From positions 248,001 to 312,000 of the forward strand of contig CANNZV010000432.1 in assembly GCA_947561585.1 (NCBI GenBank): DNA of 64,000 bases. The letters are read 5' to 3'. The notes beneath the pieces are model-generated. The model was not told where the DNA came from. It searched no databases and worked only from the letters and a program-made list of their open reading frames with translations. The stretch comes from Caprella mutica. Its lineage: Eukaryota > Arthropoda > Malacostraca > Amphipoda > Caprellidae. This document shows, in pieces, positions 43,371 through 55,644 of the stretch (position 1 is its first letter; each line of letters begins with the position of its first letter). The position numbers and the translations under genes are program-made.

Positions 43371-44639
43371 GCTTATAAAAAAGCATGTTTAAATCATGAA
43401 ATACATGTGTAAATTGGTAAAATTAATATGCAAATAGAAAATGGTTCTTCAAATAAGTTTATGATATTCAAATGATAAACTTCTACATAATTCAGACGAT
43501 TGAATATGAGCTAGATTTGGTGTTTCTATTTCATAAATTTAAATTTATTATAGGCTAGATTTTAACTGGTTTGTGACATTGCGTATGCATGTATGCAAAA
43601 ATAAAAATGAATGTGCAAATGATGAAAAGGAAAATTAAAAGTGTATATGTAAAATTAATTGCCCTAATGAAAATGAAAGAAGTACAGTACAGGCCTCTCT
43701 TTAAGTACAACTCACTTCAATAAAAAGGTGTACTTATTTCAAGTCATGGTAAGGATATGGAAATGTCATGGCATGTCTTGTCTTAAATTATAAACGAGGA
43801 TGATTTCAAGTTTCGAGAATAATTATGATATATTTGTGTGATTTCATTCGAACACCTACATAAAGATATTTCAATAATACCAACCAAACTTTCCTATTGC
43901 TATAGTTCAGGCTTACTAGTACTTCCATAAGTTCTGGTAAATAATTATTTGCAATTATTTATTTGACTTTTTAACATTCTTATACTTATTTGATATTAAG
44001 TGACCAAAACGAAATAGTGAAAATATCTTAATTATTACTGGAGAACGCAAATCAATAATTACAATTAATTTTAATAGAAATGTAAAGCTAATCGTAAAAC
44101 AGTAAAATTTAATGCCACCATCATTCTATATTCAAAGATAATTCAGTAATTGGTATCTTGATATAAATTTATTGGCATCTTTTCTCAATACTACGAGAAG
44201 GTGGAGCTTATCCTATGCAACGGTGTCGTATCTTAAAACTTTGACTGAAAACTCCACGGTTTTTGCTTCAAAAATATAAAATGACCTCGTTAATTCTTTC
44301 CCTGATAATACATTGTAGTATATTATAAGTTTATATTCCGTATGTATTTTGTGTTGTCATTATTTATATAAAATCTGTTATCAAAACAAGTTTCTGACCC
44401 AATTGCTTTTAATATCCTAATATGAATAATAAAATCGATGGTTATTGTAGTTACCGCGAAATAGACTCCACTAAAAATGTTAAAAGGCTCACATAGTTTA
44501 AAAATACGATTAAAGTGCGATAGAAATCACAAATAAAATAGAAAATAAAGTGAACTTTTTTTTACATGTTCCAGTTTATCATAAATACTCCTACAATTAA
44601 TTATTGTATTCTGATTTCGATTTTTATCTACAGAACGTT

Positions 44640-44717
44640 TGAAGGAACCATTAGCCAGTTCTCTCTCCTCTGTTTGTAAACATTGCTCCTATTATAAATT
44701 GAAATTATCTGTGCAAA
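44640..44717 (+). promoter_or_regulatory. Probable RpS21 promoter and 5' leader exon, copy 2
   Basis: A pyrimidine-rich stretch (CAGTTCTCTCTCCTCTG) followed by TTTGTAAACATTGC and a good donor, AAA|GTGAGT at 44718. The acceptor TTTTTCAG ends at 47069, giving a leader intron of about 2352 bp. The transcription start is inferred only from the pyrimidine tract typical of ribosomal protein genes. Confidence 0.5.
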
Positions 44718-45123
44718 GTGAGTGTGCTCTGTGAATTTATTATTCATTTGTTATTGGTGAATTTCAATTGATCCGTAGTTATATACCTTTGAATGTATAG
44801 CTGCATTATTACCTCATGGATGTGGATTATGTTGCTAATCTGGCGTAATTTGTTTCGAGTTGGGTAGATCAGCGGCCTGAATGTCGTACCTACCTGAGTT
44901 GCCGTAATACCAGTGTTATCTTTTATTTCTACCTAAGTGTTGTCTATACTTTTTCAATATTTTCTGATGAGTTGACAATATTTTGAGTGATTTACTTGTT
45001 ATTTTGTATTTACAGGTTTATCAACTTATTTCAACCCTCAAAATTTGCCAATATACGGTTACCTATAGCTACCTATACCAAATACAAATACTATGAAACG
45101 TGGGGTATTTGGTGTACCAAAAC

Positions 45124-45284
45124 CCCAGTCTGCAGAAACTGATGAAGTGTTTGTAGAGAACTCTTAGGTATTCTGTTCGTAGCAAAATTAATGTAAATAG
45201 AAAATAGGCCTAACTATAAGAATTAATTAAAATTTGTTTGGAGAGAATATCCCAAATAGGTATCTCCAATATTCAGCAGACTGG
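45124..45284. mobile_element. CCAGTCTG-family MITE
   Basis: 161 bp; ends CCAGTCTGCAGAAACTG and ATTCAGCAGACTGG; flanks CCAAAACC / TCAAAACC match 7 of 8. Arms resemble 34745-35029. It lies in the first intron of RpS21 copy 2. Confidence 0.85.
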
Positions 45285-45299
45285 TCAAAACCCACAGGC

Positions 45300-45543
45300 T
45301 TAATCATAAAGCTGAAAAAATCTACCAACATGCCCATGGCAACATATTAGGCTGAAGCTGCTGGTCCACCAACAATTTCCCCATTTTGAATTAAGGTAGC
45401 CACCAAAATTTAAAATTAATGGTAACATAAGAATAAATAGCTAAAAATCCAGACTTTGCTAGAATATTAAAATTATTTTCATAGGGGGAAAATCCCACCG
45501 ACAATTGGTGGATCAGTGGAATTTACCATGAAGTACAGTCTGG
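45300..45543. mobile_element. GGTGGATTTT-arm MITE, reverse orientation, left end degraded
   Basis: Contains AATTAATGGTAACATAAGAAT, GATTTTT-complement words and the end TACCATGAAGTACAGTCTGG. It is the reverse of the 33449 subfamily. Confidence 0.65.
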
Positions 45544-45585
45544 TAGAGAATATCCCGAATTTCTCCTAAATTTCTAGAGTGCAGT

Positions 45586-45819
45586 CCAAGTAATATAGGT
45601 AGTATAATTTATATACTCTCCATCTCTCTCCTAAAATTACTAAATTTCTCCAAAATGATCAAATTATCGTAAATTCTCTCCAAAATAACATTGTAATTTG
45701 TAGCATAGGTGAAAAATCAGAAAGTTAGATAATTCTCACCATTTGCAATTGAAGGGCTCTAAATAACTGTCACAAACTCGCCATTAAAATGTCGAGTTTG
45801 GACATACTTTATTACCTGG
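45586..45819. mobile_element. CCAAGTAA-family MITE
   Basis: It starts CCAAGTAATATAGGTAG and ends TTTATTACCTGG; interior with CTCTCCAAAA words and AACTCGCCATTAAAATG. A relative of 32624-33091, but shorter and with unclear target duplication. Confidence 0.7.
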
Positions 45820-46380
45820 TCTTCAGTGTGCACTGTGTCAAATATGTCTCCAAACATTTTGAAATCTCAAATAACCAAAATGTCACCAATAATTACATAT
45901 AAAATCTAGGAATTAATTAGAAAATTGTCTCAAAGATCTTGCAAAGATAATTTTCCCCTCAAAATGTCTCCAAAGATCTTCGACAACAAGGACGTGATCT
46001 GCAGACTGGAATTAAAGCCCTAATTAACCAGTCGGCATAATATAGGAGATATTGGGGATAGGATAGGTATACTGTATCTCTTAAGAAAAATTTAGAATTA
46101 GGTAATTCCTGTATTTTATACTGAATTCTTGACTTTTCTGAAAGTTAAATATCCTCAAGCATTTTCTCTCATTTTGGCTAGTCCTCCCAACATTTTTCCA
46201 ATTTCTCCTTCAAAATTAAAGATAATATAGGGATAAATAGCTAAAAGTCCTCAGACATGTCAGGAATCTGAATTTACCATCAAATACAATCTGATATATT
46301 TACATAATTTAGCAATTAGCTACAATCACTTGCAATAATCCCTATATTTACATTAATTTTACTGTGAACAGAGAGAGATT

Positions 46381-46598
46381 CTAGTCTGCAAAAAGATGGG
46401 TGAAGTTTATCCGGTGGCTGTTCAGTCCTGAAATTTGTGTCCTGAATTATCCGGTGACAATTCTCTAATTAATTCCTTTGTTTACATGTAATTATTGGTG
46501 AGTTTTTTGGCCATTTTGGAAAAAATTTATTCTTTGGAGATCAATTGCCCCAAAAAATAAATATCTGGAGATTTGATTGTGCATGCTTTGCAGACTGG
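46381..46598. mobile_element. CTAGTCTG-type MITE
   Basis: Arms match 39316-39550 (AAAAGATG, TATCCGGTGG, CCTGAATTATCCGG, TGTGCATGCTTTGCAGACTGG). A shorter decayed piece with GATCTGCAGACTGG lies at about 45860-46016. Confidence 0.7.
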
Positions 46599-46620
46599 CT
46601 GATAGATCTCATTCCATTCT

Positions 46621-46977
46621 CCATAAAGTTACCTACAACATAATGCTATACCATTTTTGATTCTCGAATTTGTTGTCAAAATATTTTTCTAAAAAAAATT
46701 TCACGAAAACGTCAAAATATTGAAAATCAAAAATTGTATAGCATCATGTTGTAGGTAATTTTATGGATAATCGAATGCAAAAAACCGTAAAGCCGTAGCT
46801 TCAACCAAAAAAAAAAGCTGTAGGCTTTTTGGACAATTGTTCGAAATTCGAATAACTCATTTTCTATGAGTCTAATCGAAAACACAATAGAGAATTCCAT
46901 TTTATATATATGATTAAGTATCAGAACCATAACTTCATTCATAAAAAAAATTCAGCATCTGGGAATGGTCCCCTTAA
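46621..46977 (-). mobile_element. TTAA-type MITE, reverse orientation, with internal hairpin
   Basis: The right end GGGAATGGTCCCCTTAA matches the 37182 element in reverse. A hairpin with arms of about 42 nt lies at 46621-46662 and 46725-46766. The 71-codon frame at 46727 is incidental. Confidence 0.7.
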
Positions 46978-47109
46978 TTAATATCTCTGATAATTTCCTG
47001 GAAGCTATTTCCTGTACCCAATGTTAATTTTTTTTAAATTCTGTTTCTTATTTAAATTTTATTTTTCAGATCTGTTTGATAGTGATCACTCACACACATC
47101 ACAGCAAAA

Positions 47110-48035
47110 ATGCAAAACGAAGCTGGAGAATATGTTGATTTGTACATCCCCAGGAAGTGCTCCACTTCCAACAGGATTATTCACGCCAAGGACCATGCCT
47201 CTATTCAGATCAACCTTGCTGAGGTGTGTTATTAGAAGATTTATTGCTTTTTATCAGAAGTACTCTTTTTATCCTAATCATTACAGCAGCTGTTCTTGAG
47301 ATGATTTTCCATGCCTGGTTGTCAAATGTTTTCTTCATTCATATAGTAATGAACTACTGTTTATTTATATTTTTAATTACAGGTTGATGAGAAGACCGGC
47401 ATCATGACCATGTCCTACACAACCTACGCTATCTGCGGGGAAATCAGGAAAATGGTAAATAATAATTCTGAATATATAACTATTTTTACATTAAAAACAA
47501 AGATCTAGTTCATGTAATTAAGAGGTGTTATGCTATGTTCTCTGTTATGCTATGATTATGTTATTCACGCGATGCATAATTTAGATAAAATTAAACTATA
47601 GTGGCTATGGTTAACTGTGCAGTTAGCAGACTAATGAGTGAATTGTGATGGTTATGGCTAGAATAATAATCTGCTTTGCTCCTAAATTATCATTAAACAT
47701 GAGGAACGAAATTTATATTTCATTAATCTCCTAATTCTTTAAATTGGAAATTCTATCAATAATTAATTATGAAGAGAATCTGTAGCTACCATATAAATAA
47801 TTAGAAAACAAATAGATTCAGTCTTGTCGTGTAAAACCCTCAATGAGTTTTAACCAACTTTTGTGAATCGCTCAGCTAATTAATTTTAATTATATAATTT
47901 AATCATAGTTATTATACTCGAGATTTTCCTAGTATTTCCTTGCAACTAAGTATTGCTCTCTTTTTTCAGGGTGAAGGTGATGACTGCATTTCCAGACTTG
48001 CCATCAGAGATAATATCCTCGTGAAGCATGATTAA
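47110..48035 (+). CDS. RpS21: 40S ribosomal protein S21, copy 2
   Basis: Three coding exons, 47110-47223, 47383-47454 and 47970-48035, with GT-AG phase-0 introns at the same positions as copy 1, encode 83 residues. The family-typical ICGEIRKM (E58) and R75 are present, so this is the more conserved copy. The 5' UTR is spliced (acceptor ending 47069) and the leader is likely at 44.6-44.7 kb. Similarity to copy 1 continues only about 45 bp past the stop; an extra segment (about 48085-49330) then separates the gene from sequence that follows copy 1 directly. The nearest AATAAA I see is near 49144. RpS21 sits on the small subunit and takes part in late 18S rRNA maturation. Confidence 0.96.
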
Positions 48036-48084
48036 AATTTTTAGTCTTGCGTGAAAAAGTTTTTCATTTGAAATCCCATCAAAA

Positions 48085-49330
48085 AGTTGTTCCCAACTTC
48101 AAACGCTAACCCATGTTCATTCGCTCGATACAAGTAGTAGAATTCTTGATTACCGTGATTTTTAAATGGCATTTATTTTTGCTGTGTTCTTTCCGTATCT
48201 TATATAGACTCTCATATAATATAGTAAATATACCATAAATAGATGTACCTTACAAAGTAGCTACAAGTAGAAATATCATAAAAGAACATAATGTTCATTA
48301 AAATTTTGGAAGTCCATATAATATAATTATTCATCAAACCTCTACAGTAATTGTTAAATAATATCTAATATAATATGAGGATGGTTACAACGTGTAGGTC
48401 AGTGGTTCTTGGGAGTATTTTTCTCGGCACACCATGGTTACAACCCTTGCTTATCATTGTATTCCAATTAAATATATTGAAAAGCTGAATTACTATTATA
48501 TATTTGGTTACTCTGATTTTTGAAAATGGCAAATACCCTCGTGTATATACTGCATGATATTAGCAGCTAAAACCGAACTAATAAGCGACTTATACATTAT
48601 ACAACAGCTATAAACATTCCAGGCTCCAAAGTGATGCCGGGCACCCCACTTTTTCCGGGCAAGTTGAATCTATACTTATTTTCTTCCATAAATGGTTACG
48701 ATATTACCAAAGAAATACTCAGCGTGCAAAACTAGTATCTATAAAAGATAAACTAAACAATGTAAAATGAAAAACTACCTTATATAAAAAGTAGCTGAAT
48801 TTTTAAAGGTAGAAGGAAACCAGTGACTCTGCAATAATTGTAGTGAAGAGATTGTTACAGTAATCATTGCGTGTAAACAGGTGATAGTAGCGATTTATTG
48901 GAGTTGGAAATAGATTGATGCCAGCAGGCTCAAACTCATACGAACCTTGGCGACAAATTTGAACATATCCGGGTTCCAAGAAATAGTTACAATCTAGCTC
49001 TATATAATGCTACAGACATTCCAAATGCAGACCACCATAATTTTTCATCCAACTGCCAGTAAAAAAACAAATATTTGAGTTAAAATCGTTGCGTGTTAAC
49101 ACTATTTCAATCATCCGATAAATTATTACGATCTCTTGTGTTCAATAAATCGCTCCAATTTATCGTAGCGTTTAAACATGCATATTGAAATGGCAAGACT
49201 TGTTGGACATGGCAGGGTTGAATCGAAACTAGTAATTTAACCATTAACAAACTTTATAATTAGTCAGACACTAGTTTTTAAAACCCTCAATTTTGAGATT
49301 ATGTTTGTAGGGTTGTGATTTGCATATTGG
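48085..49330. other. Segment present only after RpS21 copy 2
   Basis: Downstream similarity between the two duplicates stops near 48085 and resumes near 49330 (AAATCATGAAATNCATNTGNNAAT and beyond). The 1.2 kb between has no gene and no clear inverted ends; it is either an insertion in copy 2 or a deletion from copy 1. Confidence 0.6.
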
Positions 49331-49689
49331 TTAAATGATTTATATAAAAACGTACAAATCATGAAATGCATATGCGAATAGAAAATGGTTATCTAGTCAA
49401 ATACATTTATTTATGATATTCAAACTATAAATCTCTTCATAATTGAATAAAAAGGAACAGGTGAGTGAATATGAGCTAGATTTTTATTCTATTTCAGAAA
49501 ATAAAATTATTATTAGGAATTGATTTTGTATCGTCTTCATTTTGGGAGAAATGGGGTTTTTCAAACAGGTATACGCCAAATTGAAAAAAAACTACTAGCT
49601 ATGGGACTTGTCAAATTAGTCAAGTTTCTGGAGAGGATGAGTTGCTTAGGAAGACGGAGAGCACAACGAAGGAATGAACTCTAAAGGGG

Positions 49690-50312
49690 CGTATATACGC
49701 AGGGTTTTTGAAGTCTTTCCATCAGACTTTTTGCTAAGCTCCTACTTTTTCCACTAGATTTTTTAATTTTATAAGAAAGAACGACATAATTATGATTTAT
49801 ATTAGCTGGTATCCATGATACCTTCAAGGTATCATGGATACCAATAAAAATAAATAATTTTGTTCGGTAAACTCCAGTTTAGTTGACCCTTGGATAGGGT
49901 CAACTAAACTAGGTAGCGGGTATATAAATCCTATATTATAGCGTTGAACAATAAAAAAATAAGTTCAAATTATTTTATGACAGTTGTAAAATAACTATTA
50001 TGATTCTTACAATTTAAATGAAAATAAAATATTTGAATGTAATTTGTATCTATGATACCGATCAACTATTCAAGAGAATGCCTTATGGAAACCAATAGGA
50101 AAAATGACAACTGAAGGTAAATTTACCAAATTATGTTAATAAGAATAGTCTTGTTAACGGATCCTTAACCTCAATAAATATATGTAAAATATGATTTAAA
50201 TATTAATATCCCTTTATATTTAAATGATGAAAGCTTCCTATGATGTTAACTAGGAGTTTACTGATTTTTCTTATAAAATTCAAAAATGTATTGGAAAAAG
50301 TAGGAGGAGCTT
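49690..50312. mobile_element. Inverted-repeat element, relative at 54430-54575
   Basis: AAGCTCCTACTTTTTCCA...TTTTATAAGAAA at 49733-49770 pairs with the reverse at about 50263-50312. A perfect hairpin GGTATCCATGATACC / GGTATCATGGATACC with a 5-nt loop lies at 49808-49842. The leading part (CGCAGGGTTTTTGAAGTCTT) recurs at about 54440. Confidence 0.65.
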
Positions 50313-50538
50313 TTTATTTCGAGACATGTCTCGAAGTAAGTACCACTTTCATTAAAGCGTGGGTGTAAAACCTTATTTCGTTTTGTTCCTTATTTCGATC
50401 CATGGAATTGACGCTAGATTGCCAGTCACGTGACCTCAAAATAAGGAATTAACCGTCCTGCAAGTTGCAATATAATTTTGTCCACAGGCTATTATGTCCT
50501 CATTATAGCAACATTATCAATTTTCAGGCATTAATTAA

Positions 50539-51260
50539 GCCCCTTTCACACGAGTGGTTTTCTCATACCGCTGTAAAACAAAAGAAAACGGCCAATTTTA
50601 GCGGACATACAAAACGCATACTTCTATTCACACGGCCTTTCTAAAGCAGGGTATAAATTTTATACCTGATGCCTAGCATGTGATTTCTAAAAACTCGGCA
50701 TAAACTTCATTCCGATGTTTTAGCTTACCATTGTGTTCAATGTAGTCTTTCACACTAGGCATGAAACACCTTGCCGCTAACTAGATTAGCACAGAAAAAT
50801 AATGTAAATTTTCATATTTTACGAGGATTTGAGAAGTCTAGAGAGGGATGAGTATAATCAAGTGAATGATTAATTTAAATTGTTATATAGCAATTTAAAT
50901 TAAATAAACTATTCAAATTGTTTAACAACAACAAGAATTAATCACTCACTTGATTATTATATTTTATTTATCTGTCTCATTTATATTTGAATACTTGTTA
51001 TCTGTCAGAAGAATCTACCTTATAATTAAAATCCATAAAAAATAACATTAGAAATAATGCAATAGCGAGATGTAGTAAGAATAAATGAAACATCTCGTAC
51101 TTCCTATTTTATAACTTGCCAACAGTCGCTAGATAATTAAAATTACTGATATTAAGTCTGTATGGTTAGAAGCAGAGACCAGGATCTGACTTAGAAATAC
51201 CGTGTGTTTCATGCAGCTTTTATTTTACAGCGGTATGGGAAAACTACTCGTGTGAAAGAG
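50539..51260. mobile_element. MITE with about 40-bp inverted ends
   Basis: CTTTCACACGAGTGGTTTTC and CATACCGCTGTAAAA at the left are mirrored at 51216-51260. About 720 bp with no coding capacity. Target duplication is not clear. Bases 51261-51479 hold no gene. Confidence 0.8.
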
Positions 51261-51479
51261 TATAATTTTCCTGTTAAATCATTATTTATGCACGTAAAAT
51301 TGTAAATAATACGTAACTATGCTACGAACTATCAGGAAGCTAATCCATCATTTAAAAAAAATCATTTTTAAATGCGTTCTTCTGGAAACTTAGCATCGTT
51401 TCGATTGTTGTAAGAGCAAATTACAATAAACTACGCTAGATAAGTGTGTGTTACTTGAAATAATATTACTCACAAACGG

Positions 51480-52279
51480 TTAAGCGGACCGTCTCCCTAA
51501 AATAAAATAAAGTTTATTAATTAATGTGCAAATTTGAAACTTTCAGGGTTTTTATTTAGGATATTTTTTTCGTCTCTTCCCTCTTCACCCCTCACCCCCC
51601 AAAAAACCTTCAAATAGGGGGGTACTTTCAAAAAGCATCAACTCATTCAATGTTTGAGCTAGATACATGATGTTGGTTTCATCTGGTTCAGAATTTAGTT
51701 GTCTACAAAGTGACAGCGCTATTTTCCCTAATTTCGTCTCAGAAAATTTCTAAAAGAATTTTTTCTAATTATTTTTCAAAAACATTGATTTCTTTCATAT
51801 ATCTCATTATACCTCCACACACATTGAAAAATTTGAAAAACCTGCCTGTTACTCTGTGAGCATTTCATTTGCGAAGAAAATGAAACAAATCCCATGGCTC
51901 TAGCTCAAAAACTGTAGGAGTTGATGAGATTGAAGTCGAAAAAATGTACTTTTCAGGAGTGCCTATATACTTAAATTTTTTTGGAAAAATTGTCTAACTC
52001 AAATACTTCTGGTTTCATAAATAAGCGTCGAGACTCTTGTCTGGTTGTTGTGTCCTCTTTTTGATGCATCTAGTCAACAAATCATTTGATGTGACATCTA
52101 AATAAAAACTCAATACCTGTGCTGACAGGAATAATTTAAAATATTGTAAATCTTTTTTTGAAGCAGTTCTAGATTGTTTTTAGCTCTAATATTTTAACAC
52201 GTTATCCGAGAGACTATAAGACATCATTTTATAAAAAAAAATCTTATTTTTTCAGATTTGAGAGAGAAGGTCCCCTTAA
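51480..52279. mobile_element. TTAA-flanked MITE, complete
   Basis: Bounded by TTAAGCGGACCGTCTC and GAAGGTCCCCTTAA, with TTAA at both ends (51480-51483, 52276-52279). TTAA target sites are used by piggyBac and Kolobok elements. 800 bp, non-coding. Confidence 0.75.
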
Positions 52280-53871
52280 ACCTAGACTTGAAAATTAACT
52301 ACTATTTAATTTAAAAACTGATGTCTAATATATCTTGTTGAAATTATCTTCCGTAATTCAAACTGGTTTTTTAATTTGTAACATTTAATTTATAATGTGA
52401 TAGATAAGAATTAATTATAATCGGCAAAAACATCGGAATATAAAAAAAATATAATCTCATAATTTCGATTTAAATAAATTTATTTCCACGCTGGTTATCA
52501 TTTTTTCTAATGAAAATATATGACATACTTTGCATCAGGATACAGTAACATAGGGTATGGTAATCAGCTGATAGAATCTATAGTTTGACGTGACCACCGG
52601 ATGACTGGAAATGGCGACTCTGACCACTTTTTGAAACATGGGAAAACCTACTTAAACTTAGCACTTCTATATTTAATTTTTTTTTCATCAATTACTAACT
52701 AGGCATTGGTTAAATTGTATTCCATTATTTTTTTCCTTATTTGTTATTCATAGGAACTACAATTGAGCAGTTAACTAGCACTACCTAACGCTTCTAGGTA
52801 GCATATTTTCAAGACTTTATTTTTATAGATAAGTTAAAGAAATTAACAATAAAAACACACCTGAATTATGTCTATATATTCAACTTTGAGGTTCAATCGT
52901 CATTTTCGCTTTTCTTTTGTACGAAACCCTTATAAAATGACTTTAAACTTCTCGATATTAACATGCAAATACGAGGAATTATGAGCCACTCGGTCACAAA
53001 CAAGGAATGTGTTGTTGTGGTGACGTCATATTTTTGTGTCGTCTGCTAGGTACTATACCCGATTATGTTCCTGTACCGTGCTTTGCATGATTGAAAATAT
53101 AATATTTATTTTAATTGGTGATTATTAACGGTGAAAAGTTGATTAATTGTTCGAAATAAATTATATTTAAATCAAATAATAACTAATTTTATTAATTAAT
53201 TTATGTGAATGAATACATGGGGATTATGAATAGGGTAAGTTACGATATATTGGACAGTTCAGTTGCTCGGACAGTCAAAGAAAAAATGAACACCACTGAT
53301 CAGTGGTAGATCGTAGAGTGATGTGTTAGGAAGCATCGTTTTCAGAGACTTCTATTTCATCATTGTCTATATCCTCTGTGAATTAAGTAGATTAATTTAA
53401 ATCTAAATTAACGTTATTCGATAATTTTCACTACTATTGTTTGTTCCACATCGAACACACCAACAAACATACCCAGGTTCAAACATCTATACCAATACTG
53501 CCTTCCTTTAGATTTGAGTTGTACCGTCATATCTACATTTATAAATAGTGTTGTAAACATACCTATAAGGTTTGTAACAGTTTTACCCACCTCATAAAAA
53601 TAATAATCGTGTCCGATAAAACGTAACCAAAATGAGCAGTTCTATTTTACTCGGACAACTGTCCGGATGACCGAAACGCTAGCTAATTTAGTTACGAATT
53701 GTCGGACAGATTATTTTTTCAATTTTGAATCTAAGATATAGGCTTTTTTATTAGTAAGAAACCTACCTATATTTAATAAGATACAGTATAATAAATTCAA
53801 TTTTTTCATTCCAAAATAGATGTCAGTAATAAATAATTTCATATACCTTAACGTACACAGCAATAACTATA
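52280..53871. other. No gene; dispersed repeats
   Basis: Bases 53237-53270 (AGGGTAAGTTACGATATATT, then GGACAG) recur near 53692-53712 and 59535-59560. Otherwise ordinary AT-rich sequence. Confidence 0.5.
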
Positions 53872-54052
53872 ATGGCACCTAAAAAAAGATCCTCTAATCC
53901 TTCTTATAGTGAATAAGACATACTTAATGCTTTAGCTGAATTGAAAAATAAAACCCTAACCTTAAGAAAGGCTGCCGAAAAATACAGGGTTCCTCATTCA
54001 ACACTTGGCGATCGAGCTTCCGGAAGATTTGCACCTCTGATTGAAAGGCCAG
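53872..54052 (+). pseudogene. psq-type HTH exon relic
   Basis: ATG at 53872, a basic start (MAPKKRSS), then an in-frame TAA at 53914-53916, followed in the same frame by LTLRKAAEKYRVPHSTLGDR, a clear psq/HTH motif of pogo-like transposases and related host proteins. A strong donor, CAG|GTAGGT, ends the exon. No continuation was found downstream. Bases 54053-55644 hold no gene apart from the MITE-like repeat at 54430-54575. Confidence 0.65.
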
Positions 54053-55644
54053 GTAGGTAGGTATGTCTTGTTTGTCTTGAGTGCAAATAATGTAGGACTT
54101 TTAAAAATATTAATTAATTTCCATTTATAATATAATCCATTAGGAAGACAATGTAAACTGCGTATATGGGGATTATATTGTACTTATATTTTACCTACAT
54201 ATTTTACTTTTCATAATGTCATTATTTAAATAATGCTTAATTTTTGTAATTTATATTTATTTATACGGCTATTTTATATAATAATTAAAATAGCATAATA
54301 ATAATAAAGAACACGACAACATTCTTCACAAATGAATGACTTCACGTGACTGAAAAGAACTGTTTATCAGTAGGTACCTAGGTACCTAATTTATGAGAAT
54401 TGTAAATATGTAATGAAAAAGTGGGAAAAAGCCGTACACACGTAGGGTTTTTTAAGTCTTTCCACCATACTTTTTACTAAGCTCCTCCTACTTTTTCCAT
54501 GAGAGTATAAGAAAAAAAAACATAATTATTATTTATTTCAGTTGGTCCCCACGATACCTTCAGGCATCATGAATTTTCTGAATGGCTCACTACCAAATGT
54601 TTAAAATGATAACCAAGAATTGAATCAATATTTTGATATGTTTTCCACAAATCACTTATGATTGTCGTTCCGGGATGAATATTTCCCGGAACTTATTTGC
54701 TAACTTATTTATCTACTAAAGATTTTTGGTGGCAAAACTTGTTGGGTAAAAAATAACCAAATATTTTTGTTCTATTTCCAATTCCTCACCACACGCAAAT
54801 ACACTAACCTTCTATTGAATATTTGTTATTTTGTAATGTTGGTGAGAAATGAAACTTTAATGTCATCAATTTTATGCTCTATCTAAAATTCTATTTGAGG
54901 TTATTTATAATTAAACGCATCTTAGAGTCTTGAAATGTATTTCTTAATTATCGTCAACCATCACATTATCATCAATAGGTGTTTAACGTGACATACGAAT
55001 ATGAAACGTATGAAAAAAATATGAGCTTAGTTAGTTATGTCTAGTTACTACATATTTGTGGTGTCTGTACTGTATGCCTGTGTGATATTCTCTGTGTTTC
55101 GTTACTGTGAACGTAAACGCTAACTGTTAGTCTGTTACTCAATATTTATTCTATACTTTACTTGCATATTAGATATAAAAATATCAACAAGTGAAAAATA
55201 TAACAAAAACGAAATATTCTGCAACTATATAGTAGCTACAAATAATATCCCATTTGGACATTCTTGAATAAACCAATTATTATATAACCTGTTAATTAAA
55301 AGTACAATAATTGTTTCTTTTTTATTCATATTTATTTTAATATCCAATTATTTTACTTGATATTAACATTGAAGTGCACTTTTTCTGAAAATAATTATTA
55401 ACAATACAAAAAAAAAAATCGTGAGTGTTTTATGGTAAAAAAAATATTAAAAACCACAAAAAAAATCAATTTGTATTATTACATCACTACAATTTTATAT
55501 TAACAAGAATATTTTGAACTTAATTTTCTATATTTACTTCAATATAATTATACTTTATTCCCATCACTGACAAAATAAGAAAAATCCTGTTATACATGCA
55601 TGGTAACAATGTTAATCTTGAGAAATATGATTTTATTTTATTAG

